Shown here piece by piece: positions 1-8,769 of a stretch of DNA of 64,000 nucleotides. A program made the translations under genes and the position numbers. The stretch is taken from NCBI RefSeq assembly GCF_902506065.1, contig NZ_LR732912.1, positions 1,100,387 through 1,164,386 on the forward strand, written 5' to 3'. Numbering within the stretch: the first letter of the stretch is position 1; the number at the start of each line of letters is the position of its first letter. The stretch is from Arthrobacter sp. 9V (lineage in GTDB: Bacteria > Actinomycetota > Actinomycetes > Actinomycetales > Micrococcaceae). The notes below the pieces were generated by a model. The model was not told the DNA's origin and did no database searches. It saw only the letters and a program-made list of their open reading frames with translations.

Positions 1-810
1 CTGTCCATGACTGCGGGGCCACTCCTGGCGGGCGTCCTTGTGGCCACCATCGGCTTCGGCTGGACCTACACCATTGACGTCATCAGCTTCACGTTCGCAC
101 TATGGGGGCTCTTCAAACTCCCGCCCCTGCCGCCGTCCAAGGATGCCGTGCGGCCAGGACTCCGCTCGGTGGTGGAGGGCTTCCGCTTCTTGGGGACACG
201 TCCAAATGTTCGCATGACGTTCATCATCGATCTCATCGCCATGATCTGCGCCCAACCCCGGGCTTTGATGCCTGCAATCGGGGCGGTGATGATTGGCGGC
301 GGCGAAACCACCGTGGGCGTGCTGCTCGCGTCCACGGCCGTGGGGGCTTTCCTTGCCGGGCTGTTTTCCGGGCCCTTGGGGAGGGTCCGCAAGCAGGGCA
401 GCGCCGTAGTGTGGTCAGTGATTGGCTGGGGCGCTTCCATTGCCGGCTTTGGGCTTGTGGTCCTGCTGGCGGGGGATTCAGGGCGCGACGGCGTCACGGC
501 CTGGCTGATCCCGGCTGCCTTGTGCTGTGCCCTCGCCGGGATCTCGGACTCGATCAGCGCTGTCTTCCGCACCACCATCCTGCAATCAGCCACGCCGGAC
601 CACATGCGGGGCCGGCTCCAGGGGGTGTTCATTGTGGTGGTGGCCGGAGGGCCCCGGGTGGGGGACATGCTGGCCGGCGGTGTCGCCCGGTTCCTGAGTG
701 AAGGAGGGGTGTTGCTCCTTGGCGGACTTCTTTGCATTGTCCTCGCTTGGGTGGCTTCACGAATGCAGCCCGGATTCGTGGCATACGACGCCAAACACCC
801 GTTGCCCTGA
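1..810 (+). CDS. MFS transporter, C-terminal part (5' end outside window)
   Basis: The reading frame is open from the first base and ends at TGA 808-810, so the gene starts upstream of the window. The visible ~269 residues are very hydrophobic, with about seven membrane segments, and look like the second half of an EntS/enterobactin-exporter-type major facilitator protein. A central loop reads VVEGFRFLGTRPNVR and a cytoplasmic motif reads MRGRLQGVFIVVVAGGPRVGD, both common in that subfamily. It probably exports a small molecule by proton antiport. The substrate cannot be told from sequence. The iron-uptake operon nearby makes a siderophore tempting, but that is only inference. Confidence 0.8.
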   Translation: MSMTAGPLLAGVLVATIGFGWTYTIDVISFTFALWGLFKLPPLPPSKDAVRPGLRSVVEGFRFLGTRPNVRMTFIIDLIAMICAQPRALMPAIGAVMIGGGETTVGVLLASTAVGAFLAGLFSGPLGRVRKQGSAVVWSVIGWGASIAGFGLVVLLAGDSGRDGVTAWLIPAALCCALAGISDSISAVFRTTILQSATPDHMRGRLQGVFIVVVAGGPRVGDMLAGGVARFLSEGGVLLLGGLLCIVLAWVASRMQPGFVAYDAKHPLP

Positions 811-930
811 GCTTGCCGGGCATCCGCCGGGCCCGCGCCGACGTAGGCTGACAACGGAACATGGCGGGCGTCGTCGGCGTTAATCCGTACAGAACCGCCA
901 CAAAAGCCGAGGAAAGCGACCTGAACAACC

Positions 931-1800
931 GTGCATAAACACAACAATGGACTCAAGACCGCGGCGCTCTTCGGTGTGCTGTGGGCGGTGTTGTTGGGTT
1001 TGGGCGCCATAATCGCGGCCGGAACGCGCAGCACCACGCCCATCTGGATCATGGCGCTGATCGGCGTTGGGACCACTGCCTATGGCTACTGGAACAGCGA
1101 CAAGATTGCCATCCGGTCCATGGCTGCCTATCCGGTCACCGAGGCGCAGGCACCGCAGCTGTACCAGATTGTTCGGGAGCTGTCCGTGCGTGCCAACAAG
1201 CCAATGCCGCGGATCTACCTTACACCCACCATGACGCCCAACGCCTTCGCCACCGGGCGCAACCCCAAGAACGCTGCCGTGTGCTGCACCGAAGGCATCC
1301 TTCACCTGCTGGATGCCCGCGAACTTAGGGGCGTCCTGGGGCACGAGCTGATGCACGTGTACAACCGCGACATCCTCACGTCGTCAGTAGCGGCGGCCGT
1401 TGCCGGCGTGATTACCTCCGTGGGGCAGATGTTGCTGATTTTCGGCAGCGGGGACCGGCGCAACGCCAACCCCTTGGCCACCATAGCGATGGCCCTCTTG
1501 GCGCCCTTCGCTGCGTCACTGATTCAGATGGCCATCTCACGCACCCGCGAATTCGACGCCGATGAGGACGGGGCGGAGCTCACCGCGGACCCGCTGGCGC
1601 TCGCCTCAGCCCTGCGCAAAATTGAATCCGGCGTCACCCAGCTGCCGCTCCCGCAGGACCAGCGGCTGGTCAACGCCTCACACCTGATGATCGCCAACCC
1701 CTTCCGCGGCGGCGGCATGCGGCGGATGTTCTCCACGCACCCGCCCATGAAGGAACGGATCAGCAGACTGGAACGGATGGCCGGGCGCCCGCTTTCCTGA
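931..1800 (+). CDS. htpX: HtpX-family membrane zinc metalloprotease (M48)
   Basis: The 289-residue protein has two N-terminal membrane segments (about residues 10-50) and then the zinc motif HELMH in GHELMHVYNRD, followed by two more membrane segments. The third zinc ligand is expected in the downstream REFDADEDGAEL motif. HtpX proteases degrade damaged or misfolded membrane proteins, with the active site facing the cytoplasm. Length and motif order match the family. The start is a GTG with GAGGAAAG about 14 bases upstream, which is weak spacing. The gene is convergent with efeB, and a long hairpin (1838-1888) lies between them. Confidence 0.93.
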   Translation: MHKHNNGLKTAALFGVLWAVLLGLGAIIAAGTRSTTPIWIMALIGVGTTAYGYWNSDKIAIRSMAAYPVTEAQAPQLYQIVRELSVRANKPMPRIYLTPTMTPNAFATGRNPKNAAVCCTEGILHLLDARELRGVLGHELMHVYNRDILTSSVAAAVAGVITSVGQMLLIFGSGDRRNANPLATIAMALLAPFAASLIQMAISRTREFDADEDGAELTADPLALASALRKIESGVTQLPLPQDQRLVNASHLMIANPFRGGGMRRMFSTHPPMKERISRLERMAGRPLS

Positions 1801-1837
1801 GCTCCATATTCCTGAGCCGCTCAGCAGGTCGGTTACC

Positions 1838-1888
1838 CGCTGTTCCGTTGCGGGCCATCAACTGAGGTGGCCATCAACGGAACAGCGG
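1838..1888. terminator. Long intergenic hairpin between convergent htpX and efeB
   Basis: The arms CCGCTGTTCCGTTG (1838-1851) and CAACGGAACAGCGG (1875-1888) pair perfectly over 14 bp. The loop contains a direct repeat of GGCCATCAAC. There is no T-run on either side, so classical intrinsic termination is uncertain. A bidirectional transcript end is the likely role. The same 14-base arm occurs in the hairpin at 53298-53339. Confidence 0.6.
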
Positions 1889-1915
1889 CTCCACAACGTA
1901 GTTGCCGGCCCAAGG

Positions 1916-3337
1916 CTAGGAGAACAACCCTTCGCCGATGAAACCGCCCGCCTGGACACCCGGCGGAACCGCGAAGAGGCCCGAGCCGGTGTGCTTCAAG
2001 TACTCCACGGACAGGGTGTCACCCTTGGCCAGGGCCAGCTGCATGGGGACATAGTGGGTCCGGGGATCCTTCACGAAGGCAATGAAGAACAGCCCGGCGT
2101 CGAGGTGTCCCAGCCCATCCGAGCCGTCGGTGAAGTTGTAACCACGGCGCAGCATCCTCACGCCGCCGTTTTGGTCCGGGTGGGCGAGTCGCATGTGTGA
2201 GTCCATGGGAATGAGCGGATCTCCATTGCGGCCCGCCAAGGAGAAATCGGGTGTGCTGAACTCTTCCCCACCGGACAGCGGCGCGCCAACCCCCTTGGTG
2301 CGGCCGATCAGCCCTTCCTGTTCGCGCAGTGACGTCCGGTCCCAGATTTCTATGTGCATCTGAATCCTGCGGGCCACCAGGTAGCTACCGCCGGTCATCC
2401 AGGCTTCCTTTGCGGCGCCCGCTCCTACCCACACGTGCTCATCAAGCAGTGCGTTGTCTTCGACCTTGAGGTTGTTGGTGCCGTCCTTGAACCCGAACAG
2501 GTTCCGGGGAGTCACCTGTGCCCGGGACGTGGAGGAAGTTCGCCCGAAGCCCAGCTGGGACCACCGGACCCGGACTTTGCCAAAGCCGATCCTTGCAAGG
2601 TTCCGGATGGCGTGGACTGCCACTTGGGGGTCGTCAGCGCAGGCTTGGATGACGATGTCGCCACCTGTGCGGCCCGGTTGCAGATCGTCTCCAGGAAAGT
2701 GCGGGAGATCGATCAGGGCTTCCGGACGGCGACCCTCCAGGCCGAAGCGCGCCTTCCCGTCCTTCTCGAACAGTCCGGCACCAAAACCGAAAGTCAGCGT
2801 CAATTTTGCAGCCGCAAGATCCAAAGCTTCGCCGGTGTCCTCGGGCGGAGCATCGTACGGACCGTCCACAGCGCCCGTGGTGCCGGTGGGCACCCCGGTG
2901 GTCATGGCCTGTGCCGCTGAAGTCCACTCCTTGAGGAGCTTGATGAGTTCCTTGCGGTCCTCGGTGGTGACGTCAAAAGCGGCCATGTGCAGGCGATCCT
3001 GGGCCGGAGTGGTGATGCCGGCCTGGTGGTCGCCAAAGAACGGAACCACTGCTTCGCCGGCCTCGGTGTCCGGCGTGGATGCAGCGGCGGCGGACAGTGC
3101 GTCATGCCCCAGGAATCCTGCAGCCAGGCCGGCAACCGCGCCCGCGCCGCCCACTCCCGCGAGCGAGAGCAGGCCACGGCGGGAGACACCTTTGCGGCGG
3201 CTTTCAGCGGCAGCGGCCGCACCGCCGTCGTCGGCTTCCCGTGAGGTCACGACGGCGGCAGCCTCACCGGGAGCGCCGTCCCGCCCGCGGTCATGCTCAG
3301 CGGGCTCACCGGTGTGCCCGAAAGGGCAGCCGCTCAC
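1916..3337 (-). CDS. efeB: EfeB: Tat-exported Dyp-type heme peroxidase/deferrochelatase
   Basis: The 473-residue protein has a twin-arginine signal at about residues 50-80 (SRRGLLSLAGVGGAG) and a Dyp-peroxidase fold carrying the GXXDG motif as GFKDGTNN. In EfeUOB systems, EfeB acts outside the membrane, oxidising Fe(II) or removing iron from heme to feed EfeO and EfeU. The first ~45 residues (MSGCPFGH then acidic/Ala-rich) are a longer N-region than usual and precede the Tat signal. Its ATG overlaps the efeO stop by 4 bases, so the two are translationally coupled. It is the last gene of the efeUOB operon. Confidence 0.95.
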   Translation of the reverse strand: MSGCPFGHTGEPAEHDRGRDGAPGEAAAVVTSREADDGGAAAAAESRRKGVSRRGLLSLAGVGGAGAVAGLAAGFLGHDALSAAAASTPDTEAGEAVVPFFGDHQAGITTPAQDRLHMAAFDVTTEDRKELIKLLKEWTSAAQAMTTGVPTGTTGAVDGPYDAPPEDTGEALDLAAAKLTLTFGFGAGLFEKDGKARFGLEGRRPEALIDLPHFPGDDLQPGRTGGDIVIQACADDPQVAVHAIRNLARIGFGKVRVRWSQLGFGRTSSTSRAQVTPRNLFGFKDGTNNLKVEDNALLDEHVWVGAGAAKEAWMTGGSYLVARRIQMHIEIWDRTSLREQEGLIGRTKGVGAPLSGGEEFSTPDFSLAGRNGDPLIPMDSHMRLAHPDQNGGVRMLRRGYNFTDGSDGLGHLDAGLFFIAFVKDPRTHYVPMQLALAKGDTLSVEYLKHTGSGLFAVPPGVQAGGFIGEGLFS

Positions 3338-4506
3338 AGCACCACGGCTGAGGTGAGCTTGGAGAGGGGCTCACCCAGCGAGTCGACCAAAGCTGCGAGC
3401 TGCTGGACCTGGTCCTGGCTCAGCTCGTTGTAGTAAACAAAACCGTCGCCCTTGGCGTGCTTCTTGAGCTCGGTTTGAAGGGCCGTGAACTTCTCGTCCA
3501 AGGACGTGGCCAGCTCGGCGTCTTTCTGCTCCAGCGCCGGCCTCAGGTTCTCAAAGGCGATGCGTGCGCCGTCAACGTTGGCCTGGAAATCCCAAAGGTC
3601 GGTGTGGGACCAGATTTCCTCTTCGCCCGTGACCTTGCCGGTGGCAACCTCGTCCAAGAGCTCCTTGGCGCCGTTGCCGAGCTTGTCCGGGGTCAGTTCA
3701 ACCGTGCGGGTGCGGGTAACAAGGTCTTCAGTGTCTGCTACCAGTTGCGTGGAGATGGCCGTACGCTCGGCCGGCGTCATGGCGGTGTACTCAGCCGGCG
3801 GGAAGAGATCCTTCTCGGCGCGGTGCCAGCCCGTCCATTCCTGTCCTGGCTCAAGATCCGCCTCGCGTGCATCCAACTTGGGGTCGAGGTCGCCGAAAGA
3901 TTCAGCTACGGGTTCGATCCGCTCCCAGTGCATGCGGGTGGAGGCATAAAGCTCACGGGCTTTGGCGGCGTCACCTGCGGCGAACGCCTCGGCGAAGGCC
4001 TTGGTCCCCACAATGAGCTGCTCCGTCTGATCCTTGACGTAGGCGGCGTACTGCTGGGAGCCGTTGTCCAGGAGCTTCTGGAGGTCCGCGTCGACGCTGG
4101 GCTTGTTGCCGGACTCGGTGACCTCGAACGAAGCACGTATGCCATCGCCCTGCATGCCCGGCTTGCAGGCCGTGTTGTACTTGCCGGCAGGAGCAGTGAC
4201 CACCAGGTTCCGGGTGATGCCGGGGCCGATGTTCTCCACTTCGCCCAGAATCCGCAGGCCATCCTCGGCCAGCAGGTAAAACTCGGTCACCTCGGTGCCT
4301 TCGTTCTTCACAGCGAAAGTGAGGTTGCCGCTCGACGCTGTGCCTGTGGACACCTTGCACTCGTTGGCGGTGCTGCTGACCTGGATGGGGCCGTCCGCGG
4401 CACCTGTGGCCTTTGCGTTGTCAGTGCAGCCTGAAAGTGCCAGCGGCACGGCCGCGGCTGCGCCGATGACGGCAAGGGTCCTGCGAAGTTTGGGGGATCC
4501 GAGCAT
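3334..4506 (-). CDS. efeO: EfeO: iron-uptake lipoprotein with cupredoxin and imelysin domains
   Basis: The 390-residue protein has a lipoprotein signal peptide ending in LALSGC, so it is probably anchored at Cys27. An N-terminal cupredoxin-like domain (about residues 40-135) is followed by an imelysin/M75 domain (about 150-385), which includes the HWERIEP motif (GxHxxE-like) and WHRAEKDLF. EfeO binds iron at the cell surface and hands it to the EfeU permease. It lies between efeU (61-base gap) and efeB (4-base overlap) in one transcript. Confidence 0.95.
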   Translation of the reverse strand: MLGSPKLRRTLAVIGAAAAVPLALSGCTDNAKATGAADGPIQVSSTANECKVSTGTASSGNLTFAVKNEGTEVTEFYLLAEDGLRILGEVENIGPGITRNLVVTAPAGKYNTACKPGMQGDGIRASFEVTESGNKPSVDADLQKLLDNGSQQYAAYVKDQTEQLIVGTKAFAEAFAAGDAAKARELYASTRMHWERIEPVAESFGDLDPKLDAREADLEPGQEWTGWHRAEKDLFPPAEYTAMTPAERTAISTQLVADTEDLVTRTRTVELTPDKLGNGAKELLDEVATGKVTGEEEIWSHTDLWDFQANVDGARIAFENLRPALEQKDAELATSLDEKFTALQTELKKHAKGDGFVYYNELSQDQVQQLAALVDSLGEPLSKLTSAVVL

Positions 4507-4567
4507 GGTGGGTCCTTATGTTGAGGGAGTGGCGTGACGGGAGGTACCCGGAAAGACAGTGGTGGTC

Positions 4568-5422
4568 CTATGCCTGCGTAGCGACAGCGGGGACGGGGAC
4601 GGTGCTGGAAACTTTGGGAGGTGACGAACGGTTGGCCCGGATGTAAAGGAACAGCACCGGGACCACGTACAGCAGCCAGGCGGCGGCCTCGAGCCACGTA
4701 GTTGCGGGGGAGAAGTTCAGGGTGCCCTTGAGCAACGTGCCGTACCAGGACGACGGCGGGACGGCGCCGGAGACGTCGAAGGCCAGGTTGTTCAGGCCAG
4801 GCAGGATTCCGGCTTCCTGGAGATCATGAATGCCGTATGCCAGAACGCCACCGGCAATGATGATCAGTCCTACTCCGGTCCACGTGAAGAACCGGCCAAG
4901 GTTCACCTTAAGCACACCCCGGTGCAGCAGGTACCCCAAGCCGGCTGCCGTAACCAGTCCCAACAGCGCACCGAGTAGGGGGAGCGTAGTTTCGCCCGTG
5001 GCCTGGGCAGCGGCCCAAATAAAGAGTGCGGTTTCCAGGCCTTCGCGGCCCACGGCCAGTGCCGCCACCACCACAAGGCCCCAGGCGGCGCCGTCGGCAG
5101 CTTTGTCTACTTGCGAGCGGAGTTCACCGCCGAGGCTGCGCGCGGTACGGGCCATCCAGAAGACCATCCAGGTGACCAGTGCGACGGCCACAATGGACAG
5201 GCCGCCGCCGATCGCTTCCTGGGCCTCGAACGTCAGGCCGCGGGGGCCGAACGTCAGCGCTGCGCCGAAACCAAGCGAAATGGCAATTGCCAGGCCCACA
5301 CCCATCCATACACGGGGGATCAGGTGTCGTCGGCCAGTCTTGATGAGGTAGGCCATCAGGAGGACCACGATCAGTGATGCCTCGAGGCCTTCGCGCAGGC
5401 CGATCAGGTAATTGGCGGTCAT
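4568..5422 (-). CDS. efeU: EfeU: FTR1-family high-affinity iron permease
   Basis: The 284-residue membrane protein has seven predicted helices and two REXXE iron-channel motifs: [10 protein letters not shown] near the N-terminus and [11 protein letters not shown] in the middle. It transports iron across the membrane together with EfeO and EfeB. I chose the ATG at 5422 ([12 protein letters not shown]). The longer frame starts with a GTG at 5461 that lies inside the iron box, so it is unlikely to be used. It is the first gene of efeUOB and has an iron box about 30 bases upstream. Confidence 0.95.
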   Translation of the reverse strand: MTANYLIGLREGLEASLIVVLLMAYLIKTGRRHLIPRVWMGVGLAIAISLGFGAALTFGPRGLTFEAQEAIGGGLSIVAVALVTWMVFWMARTARSLGGELRSQVDKAADGAAWGLVVVAALAVGREGLETALFIWAAAQATGETTLPLLGALLGLVTAAGLGYLLHRGVLKVNLGRFFTWTGVGLIIIAGGVLAYGIHDLQEAGILPGLNNLAFDVSGAVPPSSWYGTLLKGTLNFSPATTWLEAAAWLLYVVPVLFLYIRANRSSPPKVSSTVPVPAVATQA

Positions 5423-5446
5423 GGGTTTTCTTTCGCTAAGGGGAGG

Positions 5447-5465
5447 CGTACTTAGGCTCACCTAA
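5447..5465 (-). promoter_or_regulatory. DtxR/DmdR-type iron box in front of efeU
   Basis: TTAGGCTCACCTAA (5452-5465) exactly matches the last 14 positions of the 19-base iron box known for actinobacterial DmdR/DtxR/IdeR repressors (TTAGGTTAGGCTCACCTAA). The first five positions do not match. It lies 30-43 bases before the efeU ATG and just downstream of a plausible minus-strand promoter (TTTGCG at 5500-5495, 17-base spacer, TATCCT at 5477-5472). Iron-bound repressor here would block efeUOB when iron is plentiful. The match is direct; the regulation is inferred. Confidence 0.75.
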
Positions 5466-5555
5466 GGAAAAAGGATACTTTGACTTGGCTATTACGCAAA
5501 CTAATCATGCGCTAATGCGCCCGCTCATTACGACAATCGATGTACATGAGGCAGC

Positions 5556-5600
5556 AAAAAAGCCGGGACGCGGCCCCGGTAACGGGTGCATCCCGGCTTT
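5556..5600 (-). terminator. Rho-independent terminator after yajQ
   Basis: Read on the minus strand, the arm AAAGCCGGGA (5600-5591) pairs with TCCCGGCTTT (5568-5559) and is followed by a run of T. It lies about 35 bases after the yajQ stop codon, so it ends that transcript before the efeU promoter region. Confidence 0.75.
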
Positions 5601-5635
5601 GCAGCCTGAGGCGCCTCGACGCCTGTTCGCGGGTG

Positions 5636-6127
5636 CTAGCTGCGGAAGTTCACAAACTGAAGGTCGGCTTCTTCGAATTTCTTCAGGATGTTCATGGTTT
5701 CCTGCAGGTCATCACGGGACTTCGAGGTCACGCGAAGTTCGTCGCCCTGGATCTGGGACTTGACGGACTTGGGAGCTTCATCGCGGATGATCTTGTTGAT
5801 CTTCTTGGCGATGTCCTGGGCGATGCCCTCCTTGATGGTGCACTCCAGGCGGAATTCCTTGCCGGAAGGGAAAGGCTCACCCTGGTCCAAGGACTTCAAG
5901 GAAATGCCGCGCTTGATGAGCTTGGACTGGAAGACATCCAGGACAGCCAGGACCCGGTCCTCCGAGTTCGCCTTCATGAGGATCTTCTCGCCACTGAAGT
6001 CGATCTCAGCGCCAACGCCCTTGAAGTCGTATCGCTGGGCGATTTCCTTCTGCGACTGGTTGAGCGCGTTGGCGACTTCTTGCTTGTCTACTTTGCTTAC
6101 GACGTCGAATGTGGATTCGCCTGCCAT
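5636..6127 (-). CDS. yajQ: YajQ-family nucleotide-binding protein (UPF0234)
   Basis: The 163-residue protein has the family's opening (STFDVVSKVDKQEVANALNQ), the FKGVGAEIDFSGE segment and the C-terminal VKSQIQGDELRVTSKSRDDLQ segment. YajQ proteins form two small alpha/beta domains; some bind cyclic di-GMP or nucleic acid. Its role in this organism is unknown. It stands alone and has its own terminator. Length is normal for the family. Confidence 0.93.
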   Translation of the reverse strand: MAGESTFDVVSKVDKQEVANALNQSQKEIAQRYDFKGVGAEIDFSGEKILMKANSEDRVLAVLDVFQSKLIKRGISLKSLDQGEPFPSGKEFRLECTIKEGIAQDIAKKINKIIRDEAPKSVKSQIQGDELRVTSKSRDDLQETMNILKKFEEADLQFVNFRS

Positions 6128-6309
6128 GACTCTCCTTAGGTTGGGGGCCCTGTGAGGGCGGGTTGGTCTGGCATCCAGCCTAGTACGGAAGGCGGGCGTT
6201 GGGGCCGGGGAGTTCTTTCACAGTTCGCTCACAGCGCATGCAGGGTTGGAACTGAGGCTGGCAGTTGAGAGTTGTACCAGTTGGAAGAACGCATCCCCGG
6301 AGGATCAGC

Positions 6310-6576
6310 ATGAGCAGCAAGGCCGTCCAGTCCATCAGCAAAACCGCATCTGCAGCAGCAGGTACCCTTGGCACGGCCGCTGTTGCTGCCGCGAGTGCTG
6401 TAGCTGCGGCAGCTGTTGCGGCGTCGATCGTGCTGAGCCCCGTTCCCGATGCTGCTTCCAGGATGGACGGCGTGCACGCGGATTTGCTGCGAGCCGTGCA
6501 GCTCAACCAGATCACCGCCGAGCAAGCCGAAAAGTTCGAGGCCAAACTGGCTGGACGGATCCTCGGAGAAGCCTGA
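6310..6576 (+). CDS. Small Ala-rich hypothetical membrane or secreted protein
   Basis: The 88-residue frame starts at ATG 6310, with GGAGG at a good distance upstream; an in-frame ATG at 6265 lacks such a site. Residues ~10-45 are an Ala/Val-rich hydrophobic stretch that could be a signal peptide or one membrane helix. The C-terminal part (VQLNQITAEQAEKFEAKLAG) is a charged helix. I do not recognise a family. The ribosome site and balanced codon use support a real gene. Confidence 0.55.
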   Translation: MSSKAVQSISKTASAAAGTLGTAAVAAASAVAAAAVAASIVLSPVPDAASRMDGVHADLLRAVQLNQITAEQAEKFEAKLAGRILGEA

Positions 6577-6704
6577 AATACCGCGAAATCCAAGGCGCTA
6601 AGTCCCGATTAGATTCTTCGCTGAAAGTTCTGTAAGGTTGTCTCTGCCTTCGGTTACCGGATCGAAAAGAAACGGTCTCCGGAAGTGATCTTCTTTTGAA
6701 GTTC

Positions 6705-6786
6705 GGCAGATTACCCGAGCGGCCAAAGGGGGCTGACTGTAAATCAGCTGGCAACGCCTACGGGGGTTCGAATCCCTCATCTGCCA
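6705..6786 (+). tRNA. tRNA-Tyr (GTA)
   Basis: The acceptor arms GGCAGAT (6705-6711) and ATCTGCC (6779-6785) pair perfectly, the discriminator is A6786, and the anticodon GTA is at 6739-6741 in the loop ACTGTAAAT. The long variable arm (about 13 bases) is typical of bacterial tRNA-Tyr. The T-arm GGGGGTTCGAATCCCTC is intact. The 3' CCA is not clearly encoded (ACCCA follows). Confidence 0.95.
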
Positions 6787-6793
6787 CCCAAGG

Positions 6794-6827
6794 AAAATCC
6801 CCGGAACCACTGGTTCCGGGGATTTTT
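6794..6827 (+). terminator. Rho-independent terminator after tRNA-Tyr
   Basis: The arms AAAATCCCCGGAACC and GGTTCCGGGGATTTTT form a near-perfect stem with a 3-base loop and end in a T-run. It begins 8 bases after the tRNA. Confidence 0.9.
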
Positions 6828-6989
6828 CGTATGCCCGGCAAATGTTCTGCCGGCTGACCCGCCTCGTCTGTTCGGCTACCGCCCACATTGAACCGGCAAG
6901 CCGAGGGGCACGCCGCTATCCACGGCGTGTCATGCCACAGGGATGTTCAAAGTAGGTGGTGGGGGTACGGGCTGGAGCGTGAGCCCGGG

Positions 6990-7781
6990 CTAGGCCTCGC
7001 GCCCCTGCCTGAATTCGGTGCTTTGCCGGTGCTCCGTGGCTTGCCGAAGTTCCGCGATCTCCATCCGCAAAGCCGCAATTTCCGTCACAAGGTCCGCCAG
7101 CTCGGCGCGAACCGGCTCCTCGGCAGCGGCAGCCTTGACTTCCGCAGCAGCTGCCACGTCCTCGGCGTTCTCCTCAATACGTTGCAGGAGCCAGGAAGCA
7201 ATGGAGGCTGTGACAATACCCAGGACCGCGATCCCGCTCATCATCAAGGCGGCGGCCACCATCCTGCCGATCGGTGTCACAGGGTAGAGGTCGCCGTAGC
7301 CCACGGTGGTGATGGTGGTGATGGCCCACCAAGCAGCGTCCCCGAAAGTTTGAATTTTGGCATCGGGGGCGCTTTGCTCCACGTCCAGTACCGCCAGGGC
7401 CCCGATGAGGATCAACATGGCAGCTGCACCGGCAACATAGGTGGCAACGCGTCCACGCAGTGTCTCGCCAACTGTGCGCTGCAGGACGGAGAGCAAAGTG
7501 ACCAGCCGCAGCAATCGCAGGGGCCGGAAGAAGGGAAGCACCACGATCAGAAGTTCGTGGAGATTCCACAGGAACCACCGCATCCGGTCCTCGGCAAGCC
7601 AGAGATTGACGAAGTAATCCACGGCGAAAATGCCCCACGTGATCCAGAGGACGACCTCGAAGGGAGTTGCCTCGGCGCCATTGACACGACCAATGACCTG
7701 CCACGCGTAGGCCGTGAGGAAAATCAGTGCGGTGGCCATGAGGGGCCATTCAACCAGATCCCTGTATCGCGCTTGAGTCAT
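6990..7781 (-). CDS. Voltage-gated-type potassium/ion channel protein
   Basis: The 263-residue protein has a six-helix layout. The fourth segment is arginine-rich (FFRPLRLLRLVTLLSV), as expected of a voltage sensor, and the pore loop carries the K+ selectivity filter TTVGYGDLYPVT before the last helix. The C-terminal tail is a charged coiled coil (EENAEDVAAAAEVKAAAAEE to the end) that could drive tetramer assembly. It likely conducts K+ across the cytoplasmic membrane. It is not in an obvious operon. Confidence 0.88.
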   Translation of the reverse strand: MTQARYRDLVEWPLMATALIFLTAYAWQVIGRVNGAEATPFEVVLWITWGIFAVDYFVNLWLAEDRMRWFLWNLHELLIVVLPFFRPLRLLRLVTLLSVLQRTVGETLRGRVATYVAGAAAMLILIGALAVLDVEQSAPDAKIQTFGDAAWWAITTITTVGYGDLYPVTPIGRMVAAALMMSGIAVLGIVTASIASWLLQRIEENAEDVAAAAEVKAAAAEEPVRAELADLVTEIAALRMEIAELRQATEHRQSTEFRQGREA

Positions 7782-7828
7782 ACGGGAATACTAGCCACAG
7801 CCAAAGGCCTGCCCTGACTGCAAACCGA

Positions 7829-8050
7829 TCAGGCGGCCGGCGTTTCCAGCCAGTAACCGTCCAGGTGGTGAATCAGTTGGCGCCCCAGGCCACCTTTGAG
7901 CTGGATCCACAGAGTGCTGCGGTCGTTGGTCATGCCGTCGATTGTTCCTTCGATCCGGTTGCCGCGGGCATCCTGGAGAACCACGTACTCGTGGCGGGAG
8001 AGTTCAGGCCAAACATCGCCTTGCGGGATGGCGGTTTGCAGCGTGCTCAA
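7829..8050 (-). CDS. Small conserved-looking hypothetical protein (73 aa)
   Basis: The protein begins MSTLQTAIPQGDVWPELS and contains YVVLQDARGNRIEGTIDGMT, which reads like a short SH3-like beta barrel. The start is a TTG with GGGGGA about 8 bases upstream. I do not recognise a family, and no membrane segment or signal is visible. It is transcribed away from the thioesterase gene at 8224, with a 173-base shared upstream region. Confidence 0.6.
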   Translation of the reverse strand: MSTLQTAIPQGDVWPELSRHEYVVLQDARGNRIEGTIDGMTNDRSTLWIQLKGGLGRQLIHHLDGYWLETPAA

Positions 8051-8223
8051 AAGGGGTCCCCCTTGTATATTCCATCAATATGAGTTTCAGATATTGTGCA
8101 CGTCTTTGATGAACCAGCGGTAAACGTTAGTGCAAACGTTGGACATAAACCGTTTTGCCGGAAGGGGGTCCACTATGCGGTCCCGGCATTCCCAAGAAAG
8201 TTACTGATGGGTAACATTGAGGA

Positions 8224-8769
8224 ATGCATCTGCTTCTCCGCACTCTCATGTTGCTGTTCACGTCCTCCAAGCGCTCGCCGCTCGGCGTCTGGGAGGAATC
8301 GTCGCTGCCCTTGAGGGTTCTCCCAACTGACATCGACATCGCCATGCACGTCAATAACGGCATGTACTTCTCATTGATGGACCTCGGCCGATTCGACCTC
8401 ATGGTCCGCAGCGGCATCTGGACGCGGATGCGCAAGCGGGGTTGGAGCCCGGTGGCTGCCGGCGAAACCATCGCTTTCAGAAAGTCCCTCCGGCTCTGGC
8501 AGCAGTACACCATTGAAACCCGCATTATCGGGCTGGACACCAAAGCCATCTACTTCGAGCAACGCATGGTGGTGGACGGTGAAATTTATGCGCGGGCGCA
8601 CATCGCCACCCGCCTGGTCCATAAGGGCAAGCCGGTAACGCAGGAAGAGATCATCGCTGAGTTCGGCGCGCCACCGGCTGACCTTGAGCTTCCCGAGTGG
8701 ATCCACGAGTGGCGCGAAAACAATGCACTTCCCGGAGCGCGGCGTCCAGCCCCGCACGTTTGGAGCTAG
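8224..8769 (+). CDS. Thioesterase-family (hotdog-fold) protein
   Basis: The 181-residue protein carries the 4HBT-like segment LPTDIDIAMHVNNGMYFSLMD, with the Asn-Asn-Gly and Asp residues found in THEM6/acyl-CoA thioesterase-like hotdog proteins, followed by GRFDLMVRSG. It probably hydrolyses an acyl-thioester; the substrate is unknown. Its stop overlaps tail-to-tail with the stop of the ABC permease on the other strand (8766-8769), so no terminator separates them. Confidence 0.82.
   Translation: MHLLLRTLMLLFTSSKRSPLGVWEESSLPLRVLPTDIDIAMHVNNGMYFSLMDLGRFDLMVRSGIWTRMRKRGWSPVAAGETIAFRKSLRLWQQYTIETRIIGLDTKAIYFEQRMVVDGEIYARAHIATRLVHKGKPVTQEEIIAEFGAPPADLELPEWIHEWRENNALPGARRPAPHVWS

Noticed and set aside
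8096..8160. Operator made of two AACGTT copies upstream of the thioesterase gene
   Set aside because: The match is short and the surrounding sequence shows no symmetry or linked regulator, so it is not listed as a site.
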